DNA of 64,000 bases from Paraburkholderia sp. Ac-20340 (GCF_017104965.1 NZ_JAAGPR010000024.1:60308-124307); one strand, 5' to 3'. Shown: positions 41,228 to 50,257, numbered from the stretch's first letter. A program made the numbers and translations. The notes: a model not told the origin generated them from the sequence alone.

Positions 41228-42212
41228 CAAGCCGGGGTGGTACTTGTTGTCGTGGGCAATCCCGGTTTCAGCTATTGTCGCGTTTCAGTGTGATCACCCA
41301 TGGGTGTACGTCGCCGGCCTGATAGTTGCAATCCTTGTCTTCGATGCGTTGCTTGGTGAGCATATCGGGACGGGTGACGGACAAATCGACGGCCCTACGG
41401 TCAGTCATGTGGTTCCTGTCGGGTTTATCTGCTTGTGGGTGGTTGCGGTTCTCGATTCGGCATCTCGAATCAAGTATGTCCCCGCGCCGGAATTTGTGGG
41501 TCTTACGGTGGTATGCGGCGTTCTGAGTGCGTTTGCGATGGCCCACATTCACGAGGTCATGCATGGAGACGGTCGCCTGGGAAGATGGGCTACCGATATT
41601 GGGATGACACTCGCCGGATATCCGCACTACCGGTTGGTACACGAACTGCATCACGCCAACGTCGGGGATCCCCAGTTTGGGTCAACGGCGCATGTTGGCC
41701 TGCCGCTTTGGAGGCATGTGGGGCGTTCCTTTGCCAGATCATCGCTTGCGGCTCTCGCTGCCGATCGCCGGCGGTTGGCCCAAGGGCGAAAGCGCAGGCT
41801 CGTGTTTCCAGCCTCAGCGTGGATCGGAACTGTGTTCGTATTTCTGACGCTTGGCGGCGCGCGCGGCTTGATGTTCTTTCTTGGCCAAAGTGCAATTTCC
41901 ATCTTCGTCGTGGAAACGATCGGCTACATCCAGCACTACGGCCTTGTCGGTGGCGGCGATCCTGTCGCATGGAACGTCCGCTCCTGGCTCTCCAACCGGC
42001 TGTTCGTGAACAATGGTTTTCACGCCCATCACCATCTCGACCAAACACTCTCCTGCAGGCGTCTCAAGTGCGTTGGCGTGACGCTGCCAGCGGGATACAT
42101 GCACATGTTCTTCCTCGCGCTTTTGCCACCGCTCTGGTTTTCGGTCATGAACCATCATCCAGATATGCCGTCGCATCGGCGTAGCACCGATACGCACGAA
42201 AATCAAGAATAA
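41211..42212 (+). CDS. AlkB-like membrane di-iron hydroxylase/desaturase
   Basis: A 333-residue integral membrane protein of the fatty-acid desaturase/AlkB superfamily, with hydrophobic segments near residues 12-48, 66-82, 96-112 and 205-245. The eight-His signature is present: HIHEVMH (112-118), HELHH (144-148), YIQHYG (239-244) and HAHHH (271-275). The YIQHYG block is characteristic of alkane/xylene monooxygenases rather than simple desaturases. Substrate unknown, probably an alkyl or acyl chain. Its start is inside the luxR gene, so expression is coupled. Confidence 0.85.
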   Translation: MTSLRDKPGWYLLSWAIPVSAIVAFQCDHPWVYVAGLIVAILVFDALLGEHIGTGDGQIDGPTVSHVVPVGFICLWVVAVLDSASRIKYVPAPEFVGLTVVCGVLSAFAMAHIHEVMHGDGRLGRWATDIGMTLAGYPHYRLVHELHHANVGDPQFGSTAHVGLPLWRHVGRSFARSSLAALAADRRRLAQGRKRRLVFPASAWIGTVFVFLTLGGARGLMFFLGQSAISIFVVETIGYIQHYGLVGGGDPVAWNVRSWLSNRLFVNNGFHAHHHLDQTLSCRRLKCVGVTLPAGYMHMFFLALLPPLWFSVMNHHPDMPSHRRSTDTHENQE

Positions 42213-42329
42213 ACGAGCATCTTGAAGTTATCAGGCTGTTTCGGCGAGAGTGTCAGTGCGGTGTCGATTCAGTGTTGCCTTCGATTAACAACGTGTTGAA
42301 CAGCACGGAAGTGCGTGAGAGGAGGGGGA

Positions 42330-42518
42330 ATGAGTGACATTGTTCGCTCACAGTGTCGACTCCCCAGGGAGCTCAATGATTGGCTGGCCAACCGCGCGAA
42401 GCTTGAGTCTCGCTCGAAAAACGCTCAGTTGATCGTCGAGCTTCGCGAACGCCGCGCCGCGGTCGAGGGAAGATGCCTGGACTTCGCCCTGGATGATTCC
42501 GTGGATGCGCGTAACTGA
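42330..42518 (+). CDS. Small Arc-like ribbon-helix-helix protein
   Basis: 62 residues: MSDIVRSQCRLPRELNDWLA, then KLESRSKNAQLIVELRERRAAVEG. The N terminus parallels the minus-strand protein at 42865 (MDDIIRSQFRLPRPLH), so the two are related. A strong GGAGGGGG ribosome binding site precedes it. Probably a DNA-binding repressor of the conjugation/secretion region. Confidence 0.75.
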   Translation: MSDIVRSQCRLPRELNDWLANRAKLESRSKNAQLIVELRERRAAVEGRCLDFALDDSVDARN

Positions 42519-42577
42519 AAGGAATGGTGTCTTCGGGAGTGCGGCTGAGGCCTTCCGCTCTAGTGCCGCGCGGCCGC

Positions 42578-42865
42578 CTAGTTGTCACTGGCAAGCAGTG
42601 TCTGGAGCCGCGTTGCGATGGTATCGACTTCTTCGGCCGTCAGGATGCTCCGCAAGGGGATGCGCCCTAAAACCTCGGCGAGCTGGTTCGCCGTCGGCGC
42701 CGGCACCTTCGCCTGCGCTATCACATCCTCGGGCATTGACAGGGCGCGACTGAGCTGTGCAACCGCCTCGGCATTCAGAGAGCGCCCGTTCGCCCTGGCC
42801 GTAGCTTTGAGCTGAAGGTGCAGCGGACGCGGCAACCGGAACTGGGAACGAATGATGTCATCCAT
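42578..42865 (-). CDS. Arc-like ribbon-helix-helix repressor
   Basis: 95 residues. IIRSQFRLPRPLHLQLKATA, then NGRSLNAEAVAQLSRAL is an Arc/MetJ-type DNA-binding fold with the strand residues first. A C-terminal extension follows (VPAPTANQLAEVLGRIPLRS). It is transcribed away from the virB operon, with a three-half-site operator in the gap 35 bp upstream. It is a good candidate for autoregulation and control of virB expression. Confidence 0.8.
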   Translation of the reverse strand: MDDIIRSQFRLPRPLHLQLKATARANGRSLNAEAVAQLSRALSMPEDVIAQAKVPAPTANQLAEVLGRIPLRSILTAEEVDTIATRLQTLLASDN

Positions 42866-42899
42866 AGGTGCAGTATTTGACACTACGAAGACACTACCG

Positions 42900-42930
42900 T
42901 ATAGTGCCACGAAATGGCACTATAGTGCCA
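42900..42930. promoter_or_regulatory. Operator: perfect inverted repeat plus a third half-site
   Basis: TATAGTGCCA-CGAAA-TGGCACTATA is a perfect 10-bp-arm inverted repeat (42900-42924). A third TATAGTGCCA overlaps its end (42921-42930). It lies between the divergent Arc-like repressor (42865) and virB1 (43093), the expected position for coordinated repression. Confidence 0.75.
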
Positions 42931-43092
42931 AGGCAGCCGGGGCGATCCCGAGGCGATTGCTTTGTGCGACGCCAAGGTATTCGCAAGGTTTGCTGACTGC
43001 AGGATGGAACTGTTTTGGAGCACATCCGAATGCCATGACCGCACCCGCGGTGGTGGCCCGGATCAACCGCAGAAGATATCGAGGTTGCCATG

Positions 43093-43761
43093 ATGCCGAT
43101 CGATTTCAGTTTGCTAGCGCAACAGTGTGCTCCGACTGTCCATCCGACCACGCTGAAGGCACTCGTTCGCACGGAATCCGGCTTCAATCCCTATGCAATT
43201 GGCGTGGTCGGCGGCCATCTTGCGAGGCAGCCCCGCAATGAGGCGGAGGCCGTAGCGACCGCAAAGGCGCTTGACGCACAAGGCCTCAATTTCAGCATGG
43301 GGCTCGGACAGATCAATAAGGCGAACCTGGCCCGCTATGGACTCACCTACAGGACTGTGTTCGATATGTGCGCCAACCTGCGCGCCGGCGCCGACATCCT
43401 GAGCCGCTGCTACGCCAGGGCGGCTGGGAGCATGGGAGTAGGAGACAGGACGTTGGGTGCGGCTATCAGCTGCTACTACAGCGGGACTTTCACGCGAGGT
43501 TTCGTTGCCGAAGCCGACGGCACGAGCTATGTCCAGCGCGTCGCGGCCAACGCGCAGCCGGCCGCCCAAACCACCGTCGTGCCGGCGATCCCCGTTGTGA
43601 TGAACAGGGCGGCGACACCCAAGTCCGATCGCGCGCGGCCGGTACGCGTGCGGCGTGTGACTGCATCCGATGGCGACGCGGACAACGACACCGCAGCACG
43701 ATCGCATCCGTCGTGGGACGCGTTTGGTGACTATCCATGCGACGGTGACTCGTGCAATTGA
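43093..43761 (+). CDS. virB1: VirB1-type lytic transglycosylase
   Basis: 222 residues. The soluble lytic transglycosylase domain has catalytic Glu in ALVRTESGFNPYAIGVVGG and the SMGLGQIN motif. A C-terminal Arg/Asp-rich tail follows. It opens peptidoglycan for assembly of the secretion channel. No clear signal peptide is seen, so export may depend on the T4SS or an unusual start (ATG 43090 or 43093). First gene of the virB operon. Confidence 0.9.
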   Translation: MPIDFSLLAQQCAPTVHPTTLKALVRTESGFNPYAIGVVGGHLARQPRNEAEAVATAKALDAQGLNFSMGLGQINKANLARYGLTYRTVFDMCANLRAGADILSRCYARAAGSMGVGDRTLGAAISCYYSGTFTRGFVAEADGTSYVQRVAANAQPAAQTTVVPAIPVVMNRAATPKSDRARPVRVRRVTASDGDADNDTAARSHPSWDAFGDYPCDGDSCN

Positions 43762-43813
43762 TGTAGCTGACCCGCTGGCCGGCGGATATCAATGGCAACC
43801 TGACGGAGGAATT

Positions 43814-44176
43814 ATGTTTTTCGGCACCAAGTTGAATTACGCGAAATCAGTACAACTGATTAATTACGCGTCGCGCATGAACATGCGGCGTATCGCCTGC
43901 CATGCTCTCGTTGCATCCATCCTCTGCAGCATCGTTGGACCGCACCGGGCGTTCGCCGGCGGTCTGGATTCGGCGACGCAGGGTGCGACCACATTCAAGA
44001 TCTGGCTCTACAGTTTTCTTGGCATCGTGGGTGCCTGTGTCCTGATGTGGAAAGGGGCCGAATGCTGGGCAGATCGTGCTCACTGGAGCGAATTCGGTGT
44101 GCTCTGCGGAAAGGTCGCGGTGGTGGGCTCGGTCGTCGGTGTGCTCGCCCCCTATCTGTGGAACATGTTTTCCTGA
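43814..44176 (+). CDS. virB2: VirB2-type pilin
   Basis: 120 residues. A long leader ends in ACHALVASILCSIVGPHRAFAG (two stretches), giving signal peptidase cleavage after AFA. The mature part has two hydrophobic helices (FKIWLYSFLGIVGACVLMW; LCGKVAVVGSVVGVLAPYLW), as in VirB2/TrbC pilins. An internal Met at MNMRRIACH may be the true start. It is the major pilus subunit. Confidence 0.88.
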   Translation: MFFGTKLNYAKSVQLINYASRMNMRRIACHALVASILCSIVGPHRAFAGGLDSATQGATTFKIWLYSFLGIVGACVLMWKGAECWADRAHWSEFGVLCGKVAVVGSVVGVLAPYLWNMFS

Positions 44177-44183
44177 GCGCGCC

Positions 44184-44624
44184 ATGTCCGACGAGAAAAC
44201 CCGCTATCCCGGTTTCAACGGCCTGGGCCGCACGGCCGGCATCTGGGGCGTGCCGTATATGGCCATGCTGGTGGTGGTCGTATGTTCCATGTTCGTTGGC
44301 GTTATCGCAGGGGCGATTCTCGGACCGGGCGGTTTGGCGTTTGCATTCCTGGGTGCACCAGTGCTCCTGTACTTCAAGCAGGTGTGTGAAACGGACGATC
44401 AGGGCCTGCGCATCATGTGGCTGGAGATCCGCTGCCGTTTCTACTTCCGGATGCAGAAGCTTCGGGCGTTCGTCAACGCGAAGGGCGCCGCTCTGCGTTT
44501 TGGCAACACACTGACGCTGGCCCCGCTGCGCTTTGGGAGGCAGCGCCGCGTTTACCGGGCGTTCCTGACGCCCCTGCCGCGCGGCACGCACCGCCTGCGC
44601 GAACTTGATCAGGAGGAGCCGTGA
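44184..44624 (+). CDS. virB3: VirB3-type inner-membrane protein
   Basis: 146 residues, longer than the ~100 usual for VirB3. A membrane hairpin (GVPYMAMLVVVVCSMFVGVI, GAILGPGGLAFAFLGAPVLLY) is followed by a cytosolic tail with KQVCETDDQGLRIMWLEIRCR. It works with VirB4. The stop overlaps the virB4 start (GTGA). Confidence 0.88.
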   Translation: MSDEKTRYPGFNGLGRTAGIWGVPYMAMLVVVVCSMFVGVIAGAILGPGGLAFAFLGAPVLLYFKQVCETDDQGLRIMWLEIRCRFYFRMQKLRAFVNAKGAALRFGNTLTLAPLRFGRQRRVYRAFLTPLPRGTHRLRELDQEEP

Positions 44625-47191
44625 ATCAGAAGCCCGAGGTTTCAAGTGACATTCTCGGCGGCCTGGGCGCGGTCGAGGACTGGCTGCCGACGTTCGGCCA
44701 TCCGGTGACGAGATACGTCCAGCACCTCGGGGGCGACCGTTTCATGGTGACCCTCTCGCTGAGTGGTATGCCTTTCGAGGTTCACGAAAACCTGGCGCTT
44801 GAGCGCACCTTCGATCGCGATACGGAAACGTACAGCAAACTCGGGCGCGATTTGGGCGGTCGCCTCGGTTACTGCACGACGTTTGCCCGCCGACGTGTGA
44901 GTTTTGAACGTGTCTACCGGTTTCGGGAGCGCTTCCAGCAGTGGTTCGCGCGGGAATACATCGCGCGGTTCAGCAATGCGCGCTTCTATGAGAACCGCTA
45001 TTACCTGTCGCTGATTCTCAAATACGAGGACTTCGACGATGGTCTGAAGGAAATCGAGTCGCTTGCGAGTCAGGCAATGCTGCAGTTCGCCGGTTACGAC
45101 GCCGAGCTCCTTGATGTGTATCCCCGCACGCACATGAACGGCACGCAGATGCTGTACTCGAAGCAGTACGGCTTCGTCAGCGACATCGTCAATGCGGTAT
45201 GGATTGATACCGCGGTTTCAGCGGAACCGGGAATGGATGTCATCCCGTCGAGCTGGCTTCATTTTGGCTACAACACCATGGCGATCCGCGGGCCGGGCGT
45301 CACACCGGGACGACAGTTTGCAACCTGTCTGGATCTGCGTGGCTTTCCGGACAGGCCTGGCTGGGGGCAACTGAACGCACTGCTCACACTGCCGATGGAA
45401 TTCACCATCACGCAATCGTTCAATTGTCTGACCGGGTATGACGCAAACCGCACGATCGATTCCGCCATCAACAGGCTGGAGTCGGCAGGGGACAAGGCCG
45501 CACACCAGATCAAGGAGCTGCGCAACGCGCAAGGCTATGTCAACACCGGCGAGTTGAGCTTCGGCGAGTACCACGGCGCGGCCGTGGTGTATGGGGCAAC
45601 GGCAAAGGAAGCGATCGCGAACGGAGACCTGTTTATTTCCCGTTCGCGCAACGAGTGCGGTGTGGAATGGATGACCGCCACCGGATCGGCGCCGTTCACC
45701 TATTTTTCCCAGGTTCCGGGCGCGAAGGTCAAGCCGCGGCCCAAGGTGCAGTCCTCGCGCAATCTGGCCGCGATGAACGCGTTTCACACCTACTCGACTG
45801 GCAAGGCGGAGGGTAATCCGGTCGGCGACGGCTCCGCGATCATTCCGTTTCCCACGCTCGCCAGCAATGCCTACGATTTCAGCTTTCACGCGACGCGCAT
45901 GGGTGACATCAATGTAGGCGAGAAGGTGGCCGGCCATACCGAGGTGAAAGGCACGACCGGTGCAGGCAAAAGTACAGTTATTGCTGCCACGGTAAATATG
46001 CTGATGCGGTTCGATCCGATGCTGTTCGTGCTGGACAAGGGGCGCGCATGGGAGCCCGTGATCCGCATGATGCGCGGGGCGTATGTTCATGTGGTGAAAG
46101 GTGAGCCCACCAACTGGGCGCCGTTTGAACTGGCCGATACGCCGGAAAACCGCGCATTTCTCTATACCCTCGTCGGGTTGTGTGGTCGCAAGAACGGAGT
46201 CGATCAACAGGGCCGACCGGTCCAGCTCCCCCTGACGGCCGAAGAAGCGAAGCAGTGCCAGAACGCCGTCGATGCCGTGATGGGCATCGAAGATGTGCGC
46301 CTGCGCCGCTTCAGCCTCCTGCTGGAGAGTATCCCGGACGAAGGCGGCGATTGCCTGCGTGAGCGTCTGTCGCTCTGGTGCAAATCCGCGAACGGCAAGT
46401 TCGCATGGGTGTTCGACAACCCACCGAACCCGGTACGGAATCTGACCGAACAGCGCGTTATCGGGTTCGACGTTGAGGCATTCCTTGTTCCGGACTACGA
46501 GCCGTCGGAGCCCGTATTTGCATGGCTCTTCCATCTGAAGAAGCTCATGCGTCGTGAAGGCGGGCTGATGGCAACGGTCGTAGAGGAATACTGGCTGCCG
46601 ACCCGCTTTCCGACGATCCGTGAGCAGATTGAGGAAACGCTGGCCAGCGGCCGGAAGGAGGGTGAATTCATGATCCTCCTCACGCAGCAACCAGAACAGG
46701 CACAGAAGGTTGCGGATCTGTACCCGGCGCTGCGCAGCCTTATTGCCACCAAGTGCTATCTCGCTGATGAGCAGGCAGAAGAAGCTCCCTATCTACGCGA
46801 CGGGATGACAAAGAAGGAATTCAGCAAGTTCAAGACATTCACGAAGGACTCGCGTCTCATGCTGATCAAGCAGGGCAACCAGTCGGCGATCGCTCATTTC
46901 GATCTGCGCGGTATGGACGATGCGATTGCGATGTTCTCCGGCGATCGAGAGAACGCGCGGATTCTCGACGATGTGCGCTCCGAAGTGGGCGATGACCCGG
47001 ACGCATGGGTGCCGGCCTATCTATATCGCGTTTACGAGCGCAAGCAGCGCTCGCGGCTGATTGCAAAACACGGTAAGGACGAACTGATATGGATTACTGA
47101 GCTATATACGCTGCTTGCGGAAAAGCGCGTGGCGCTCGAGGCGATCTATGGGCCTGTTGCGCACGAAACGGCTGCGCTGGCCACAGTTTGA
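44621..47191 (+). CDS. virB4: VirB4-type T4SS ATPase
   Basis: 856 residues, GTG start coupled to virB3. The N-terminal CagE/TrbE/VirB4 domain precedes the ATPase core with Walker A GTTGAGKST at 444-452. The Walker B-like segment LMATVVEEYWLPTRF has Val-Glu-Glu in place of the usual Asp-Glu, as in other VirB4 proteins. It is the main energy supplier for pilus assembly and substrate transfer. It is intact. Confidence 0.95.
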   Translation: MNQKPEVSSDILGGLGAVEDWLPTFGHPVTRYVQHLGGDRFMVTLSLSGMPFEVHENLALERTFDRDTETYSKLGRDLGGRLGYCTTFARRRVSFERVYRFRERFQQWFAREYIARFSNARFYENRYYLSLILKYEDFDDGLKEIESLASQAMLQFAGYDAELLDVYPRTHMNGTQMLYSKQYGFVSDIVNAVWIDTAVSAEPGMDVIPSSWLHFGYNTMAIRGPGVTPGRQFATCLDLRGFPDRPGWGQLNALLTLPMEFTITQSFNCLTGYDANRTIDSAINRLESAGDKAAHQIKELRNAQGYVNTGELSFGEYHGAAVVYGATAKEAIANGDLFISRSRNECGVEWMTATGSAPFTYFSQVPGAKVKPRPKVQSSRNLAAMNAFHTYSTGKAEGNPVGDGSAIIPFPTLASNAYDFSFHATRMGDINVGEKVAGHTEVKGTTGAGKSTVIAATVNMLMRFDPMLFVLDKGRAWEPVIRMMRGAYVHVVKGEPTNWAPFELADTPENRAFLYTLVGLCGRKNGVDQQGRPVQLPLTAEEAKQCQNAVDAVMGIEDVRLRRFSLLLESIPDEGGDCLRERLSLWCKSANGKFAWVFDNPPNPVRNLTEQRVIGFDVEAFLVPDYEPSEPVFAWLFHLKKLMRREGGLMATVVEEYWLPTRFPTIREQIEETLASGRKEGEFMILLTQQPEQAQKVADLYPALRSLIATKCYLADEQAEEAPYLRDGMTKKEFSKFKTFTKDSRLMLIKQGNQSAIAHFDLRGMDDAIAMFSGDRENARILDDVRSEVGDDPDAWVPAYLYRVYERKQRSRLIAKHGKDELIWITELYTLLAEKRVALEAIYGPVAHETAALATV

Positions 47192-47215
47192 ATTTCAACC
47201 CGAATGGAGGTAGCC

Positions 47216-47893
47216 GTGAAACCTGAACTCGCCTTCTCGACCGCTTTGCAGAGTGGGCTGCGTCGCGCGCTCCCTGCTATTGCCATCCTGTTCGGCGCGT
47301 CGGCGGGGCACGCCCAAGGTGTGCCGACCATCTCGCCGGCCGAGCTCGCCCAGCAGATGGAGATGGTTCAGCAGTTGGTTCGGCAGGTGCAGAACCAGGA
47401 GGCGCAGTTCCAGGCCATCACCGGCAACAGCAGCATCGGCATGATGCTGAACAATCCGTCGTTGCGCAACTACCTGCCTGAAGAGTGGCAGGACATTTAC
47501 TCGCAGGCGAAGTCAGGCGGCCTGCCCGGCATCAGCTCGACGATGCAGAGCATCGAGCAGCAGGAGGGCATGACGGGCGCCGCCACGGCGGGCCAGCAGC
47601 GCTATTACGACACGCTTGCCGCGAACAAGGCCATGAACGAGCAGGCGTACTCGGCGATCATGGCGCGCTTCAGCAACATCCAGTCGCTCATGCAGCAGGC
47701 GAACCTGACGCAGGACCCAACCGAAAAAGCCGATCTGCAAAACCGCATGGCGGCCGAAGAGGCCCTAGTGACTAACGACCAGACGCGTCTGCAGCTGACC
47801 GCGAAGCTGCAGGAGGACGAGCTCAAGCTTGCTCAGGAGCAGCGCGATCGCGAATTCGACAACGCTTTTGTGGGGAACACCAATGGTCAATAA
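47216..47893 (+). CDS. virB5: VirB5-type pilus-tip protein
   Basis: 225 residues from GTG 47216, preceded by GGAGGT. The signal peptide ends GASAGHAQG. The mature part is helical and Gln-rich (AELAQQMEMVQQLVRQVQNQ ... SSTMQSIEQQEG), typical of VirB5/TrbJ. It overlaps the next small gene by 11 bp. Confidence 0.9.
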   Translation: MKPELAFSTALQSGLRRALPAIAILFGASAGHAQGVPTISPAELAQQMEMVQQLVRQVQNQEAQFQAITGNSSIGMMLNNPSLRNYLPEEWQDIYSQAKSGGLPGISSTMQSIEQQEGMTGAATAGQQRYYDTLAANKAMNEQAYSAIMARFSNIQSLMQQANLTQDPTEKADLQNRMAAEEALVTNDQTRLQLTAKLQEDELKLAQEQRDREFDNAFVGNTNGQ

Positions 47894-48128
47894 GGCACTC
47901 CTCGGAACCGTCATCACCCTGCTGGCCGTTATCGCAGGCTATCTGGGCTACCTCGCGTGGGACCGTCATCAGCACAACCTCCAGGAGGAACAGCAGCAGC
48001 AACGGGACCTGAAATTCGATGCCGCGATGCTGGGTACAACGCCCGAGAAACTGGCGGCACAACGTAAGGCGCAAGGTATCAATCCGGCCAGCGACGACGC
48101 CGCGGCGAGCGCCGCCGGACTGAAATAG
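47883..48128 (+). CDS. Small single-pass membrane protein between virB5 and virB6
   Basis: 81 residues: one N-terminal transmembrane helix (LLGTVITLLAVIAGYLGYLAW) and a charged tail (QQQQRDLKFDAAMLGTTPEK). It sits where entry-exclusion genes lie in IncN/IncW-type operons, but lacks a lipobox. Its role could be exclusion or channel accessory. It overlaps virB5 by 11 bp. Confidence 0.7.
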   Translation: MVNKALLGTVITLLAVIAGYLGYLAWDRHQHNLQEEQQQQRDLKFDAAMLGTTPEKLAAQRKAQGINPASDDAAASAAGLK

Positions 48129-48170
48129 CATCAGCGGTTCGCCGTCGTTTGACTGAGGTAGGAGGTGTCC

Positions 48171-49076
48171 GTGGTCTCTGTCAACCTTTTCACGTCCATG
48201 ACGAACACGTTCGAGCAGAACGTGCTGAGTACGATTTCCTCCGGCTCGACGAGGATGATTTCTCTTATCTCGCCGTTGATGGCTGTGTGTTTCAGTATTT
48301 ACGTACTATTGATCTGCTGGGGGTACTGGCAGGGCCGCCATGACGATCCGATTGACGATTTTTTCAAGCGCGTGGCGCTCTGGGCTGTCATTCTCACGTG
48401 CGGCATGAACATCCAGTTCTACAGTGACTATGTCGTACCGTTTGTGAATGGTCTGGGCGAGCAGATCGCCGGCGCCTTGACCAACAGCGGCAATCCAATA
48501 TCAGGCCTCGACGATCTGCTCAATGCGTATATCAACGCAGCGATCAATATCTACCAGCAGGCTTCCGGCCTCAGAGTCATTGCTGCAATCTGGACAATCG
48601 CCCTGATGATCATTTTCGGGGGCCCGTTCATGTCCATCGCGGTTGCCTACATCATCCTCGCGAAGTTTGCGCTGGGTCTTCTGCTGGCGCTTGGTCCGTT
48701 GTTTATATCGGCCGGGCTTTTCCCGCCATCGCGGCAATTCTTCTGGAACTGGGTGGGCCAGTGCATGAACTACATCCTGCTTGTAGCGCTGTTTGCCGCA
48801 GCGTGCGCGCTCGAGGTCAATTTCGCGATGGGCATCGTGCCGAATAACGGTCCCGTCTCGATTCCGCAGCTCATTGAACTCGACGTCATGGGTATCGCAT
48901 TCTGGGTCATTTCGCTGAATTTGCCCGGTCTTGCATCGTCTCTCGCGGGCGGGGTTGGTATTTCGACGATGGTGGGCAAGTTCAGTACCGTCGGCAGGAT
49001 AGCGGGTGCACTTGGAAAGGTGGGTGGGAGCGGAGGAAAGAGCGGAGCGGGTGGCTCATTGAGCGAAGCGAGGTAA
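48171..49076 (+). CDS. virB6: VirB6-type polytopic membrane protein
   Basis: About 301 residues from GTG 48171, chosen because GGAGG (48161-48165) is 5 bases upstream. Five or six hydrophobic segments are visible (SPLMAVCFSIYVLLICWGYW; IAAIWTIALMIIFGGPF; AYIILAKFALGLLLALGPLF; CMNYILLVALFAAACAL). TrbL/VirB6 family, inner-membrane channel component. Gly/Ser-rich C terminus. Confidence 0.9.
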   Translation: MVSVNLFTSMTNTFEQNVLSTISSGSTRMISLISPLMAVCFSIYVLLICWGYWQGRHDDPIDDFFKRVALWAVILTCGMNIQFYSDYVVPFVNGLGEQIAGALTNSGNPISGLDDLLNAYINAAINIYQQASGLRVIAAIWTIALMIIFGGPFMSIAVAYIILAKFALGLLLALGPLFISAGLFPPSRQFFWNWVGQCMNYILLVALFAAACALEVNFAMGIVPNNGPVSIPQLIELDVMGIAFWVISLNLPGLASSLAGGVGISTMVGKFSTVGRIAGALGKVGGSGGKSGAGGSLSEAR

Positions 49077-49080
49077 GAAG

Positions 49081-49197
49081 TGAACAATTTTTTTCTGAAG
49101 CTTGCACGCTGGTGGTTGATTGCCGCAGCGGTCGCAACGGTCGGCGCGGTGGTCTCAGCGCTGCTTGTCAACACTGCGGCGCATTGGCTTCACTGAG
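49081..49197 (+). CDS. 38-residue transmembrane peptide between virB6 and virB7
   Basis: GTG start with GAGG 7 bases upstream, 4 bp after the virB6 stop. The product is one hydrophobic helix (WWLIAAAVATVGAVVSALL) with a basic N terminus. The tight spacing suggests it is translated. Function unknown; possibly a small channel accessory. Confidence 0.5.
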
Positions 49198-49221
49198 CGA
49201 TACGCGGAGGGGGAAGCAAAG

Positions 49222-49404
49222 ATGACTGAACCAGTTGGCCATAGTCGCATGCCGGCGAGCGCCATCGCCATCGCCGTCGCTGTGGCGGCAGCGATCTCGA
49301 TCCTCGCGGCGTGCAGTTCGCCACCGAAGCCCCCAGAGCCTACCGGCCAGTGGGTGCCCGTCAATCCGGTCACGGCGCAAGCCAGCCGTCCACAACAGAA
49401 GTGA
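49222..49404 (+). CDS. virB7: VirB7-type lipoprotein
   Basis: 60 residues with a signal peptide and lipobox LAAC (AIAVAVAAAISILAAC). The mature part SSPPKPPEPTGQWVPVNPV has the Pro-rich P-x-G-x-W-x-PVN pattern typical of VirB7/TrwH. It anchors the outer-membrane core with VirB9. It lies directly before virB8. Confidence 0.85.
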   Translation: MTEPVGHSRMPASAIAIAVAVAAAISILAACSSPPKPPEPTGQWVPVNPVTAQASRPQQK

Positions 49405-49411
49405 GGATTGG

Positions 49412-50257
49412 ATGTCCGCAATGATCAGACGGTGGTTTGCGGCGGCGATGCCGGGCCGCCGTCGCAAACCGGATGCCGCGGCGACGGCTATCCAGAAACA
49501 GCAGACAGCAACATCGGCGGATGCATCTGGCAACGATGCGGTGACCTGGTATCTGAACCAGGCGATGGCATTCGAACGGTCGAAGATGCGGGCGCTGGAA
49601 GAAAAGGCACGTATCGCCGATCGTCGCTCGGTGCTCTCGGGCGGTGTCGCTCTCGCGGCTGTTTTTTGCATGGGAGCTTTAGGATTACTGAAAAGGCCGA
49701 ATCCACCCGCTGTGCTACGGGTGGACAACACGACCGGCAAGGTGGACGTGTTACCCACAACCGCGCATGGCCGCGTGACGTTCAATGAGAAGACCGACCG
49801 TCACGACCTCCACACCTATGTCCTGCTGCGGGAGGGTTACGACTGGGAAACCATCGAGGACGCCCACAAGGCCGTGATGATCATGAGCGATGACCGGGAA
49901 GGGCAGATCTACGACACGTTTATCCGCGGGCCAGCGGGTCCGCTCAAGATGCTGAAAGACCAGGCGCGCATCATTGCGAAGGTCGGCTCAATCACGTTTG
50001 TGGGTGCCACGGCACAAGTTTTCTTCTCGCGGCAGCTGGTGCCATTGAGTCCGGCCGCCCAGCGTCCCGATCCGACGTACTGGATTGCGACGGTGGCTTT
50101 CACGCGTGTGGATATTCCGGAGAAGCAGGACGAGCAGGATATCGACCCCGACGGCTTTCGCTGCACGAGCTACCAGGTCTCGCGCGACTGGACGCGTGCG
50201 CCCTCGGATGTCGCGCCCGGTTCCACCGCAACGCCATCGACCGGAGGCGCGGCATGA
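49412..50257 (+). CDS. virB8: VirB8-type assembly factor
   Basis: 281 residues from ATG 49412, with a GAGGA site upstream. The N-terminal cytosolic part is followed by one transmembrane helix (VLSGGVALAAVFCMGALGLL) and a periplasmic VirB8 domain (FNEKTDRHDLHTYVLLREGYDWETI in parts; PDPTYWIATVAFTRV). The stop overlaps virB9 (ATGA). Bridges the inner- and outer-membrane complexes. Confidence 0.92.
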   Translation: MSAMIRRWFAAAMPGRRRKPDAAATAIQKQQTATSADASGNDAVTWYLNQAMAFERSKMRALEEKARIADRRSVLSGGVALAAVFCMGALGLLKRPNPPAVLRVDNTTGKVDVLPTTAHGRVTFNEKTDRHDLHTYVLLREGYDWETIEDAHKAVMIMSDDREGQIYDTFIRGPAGPLKMLKDQARIIAKVGSITFVGATAQVFFSRQLVPLSPAAQRPDPTYWIATVAFTRVDIPEKQDEQDIDPDGFRCTSYQVSRDWTRAPSDVAPGSTATPSTGGAA

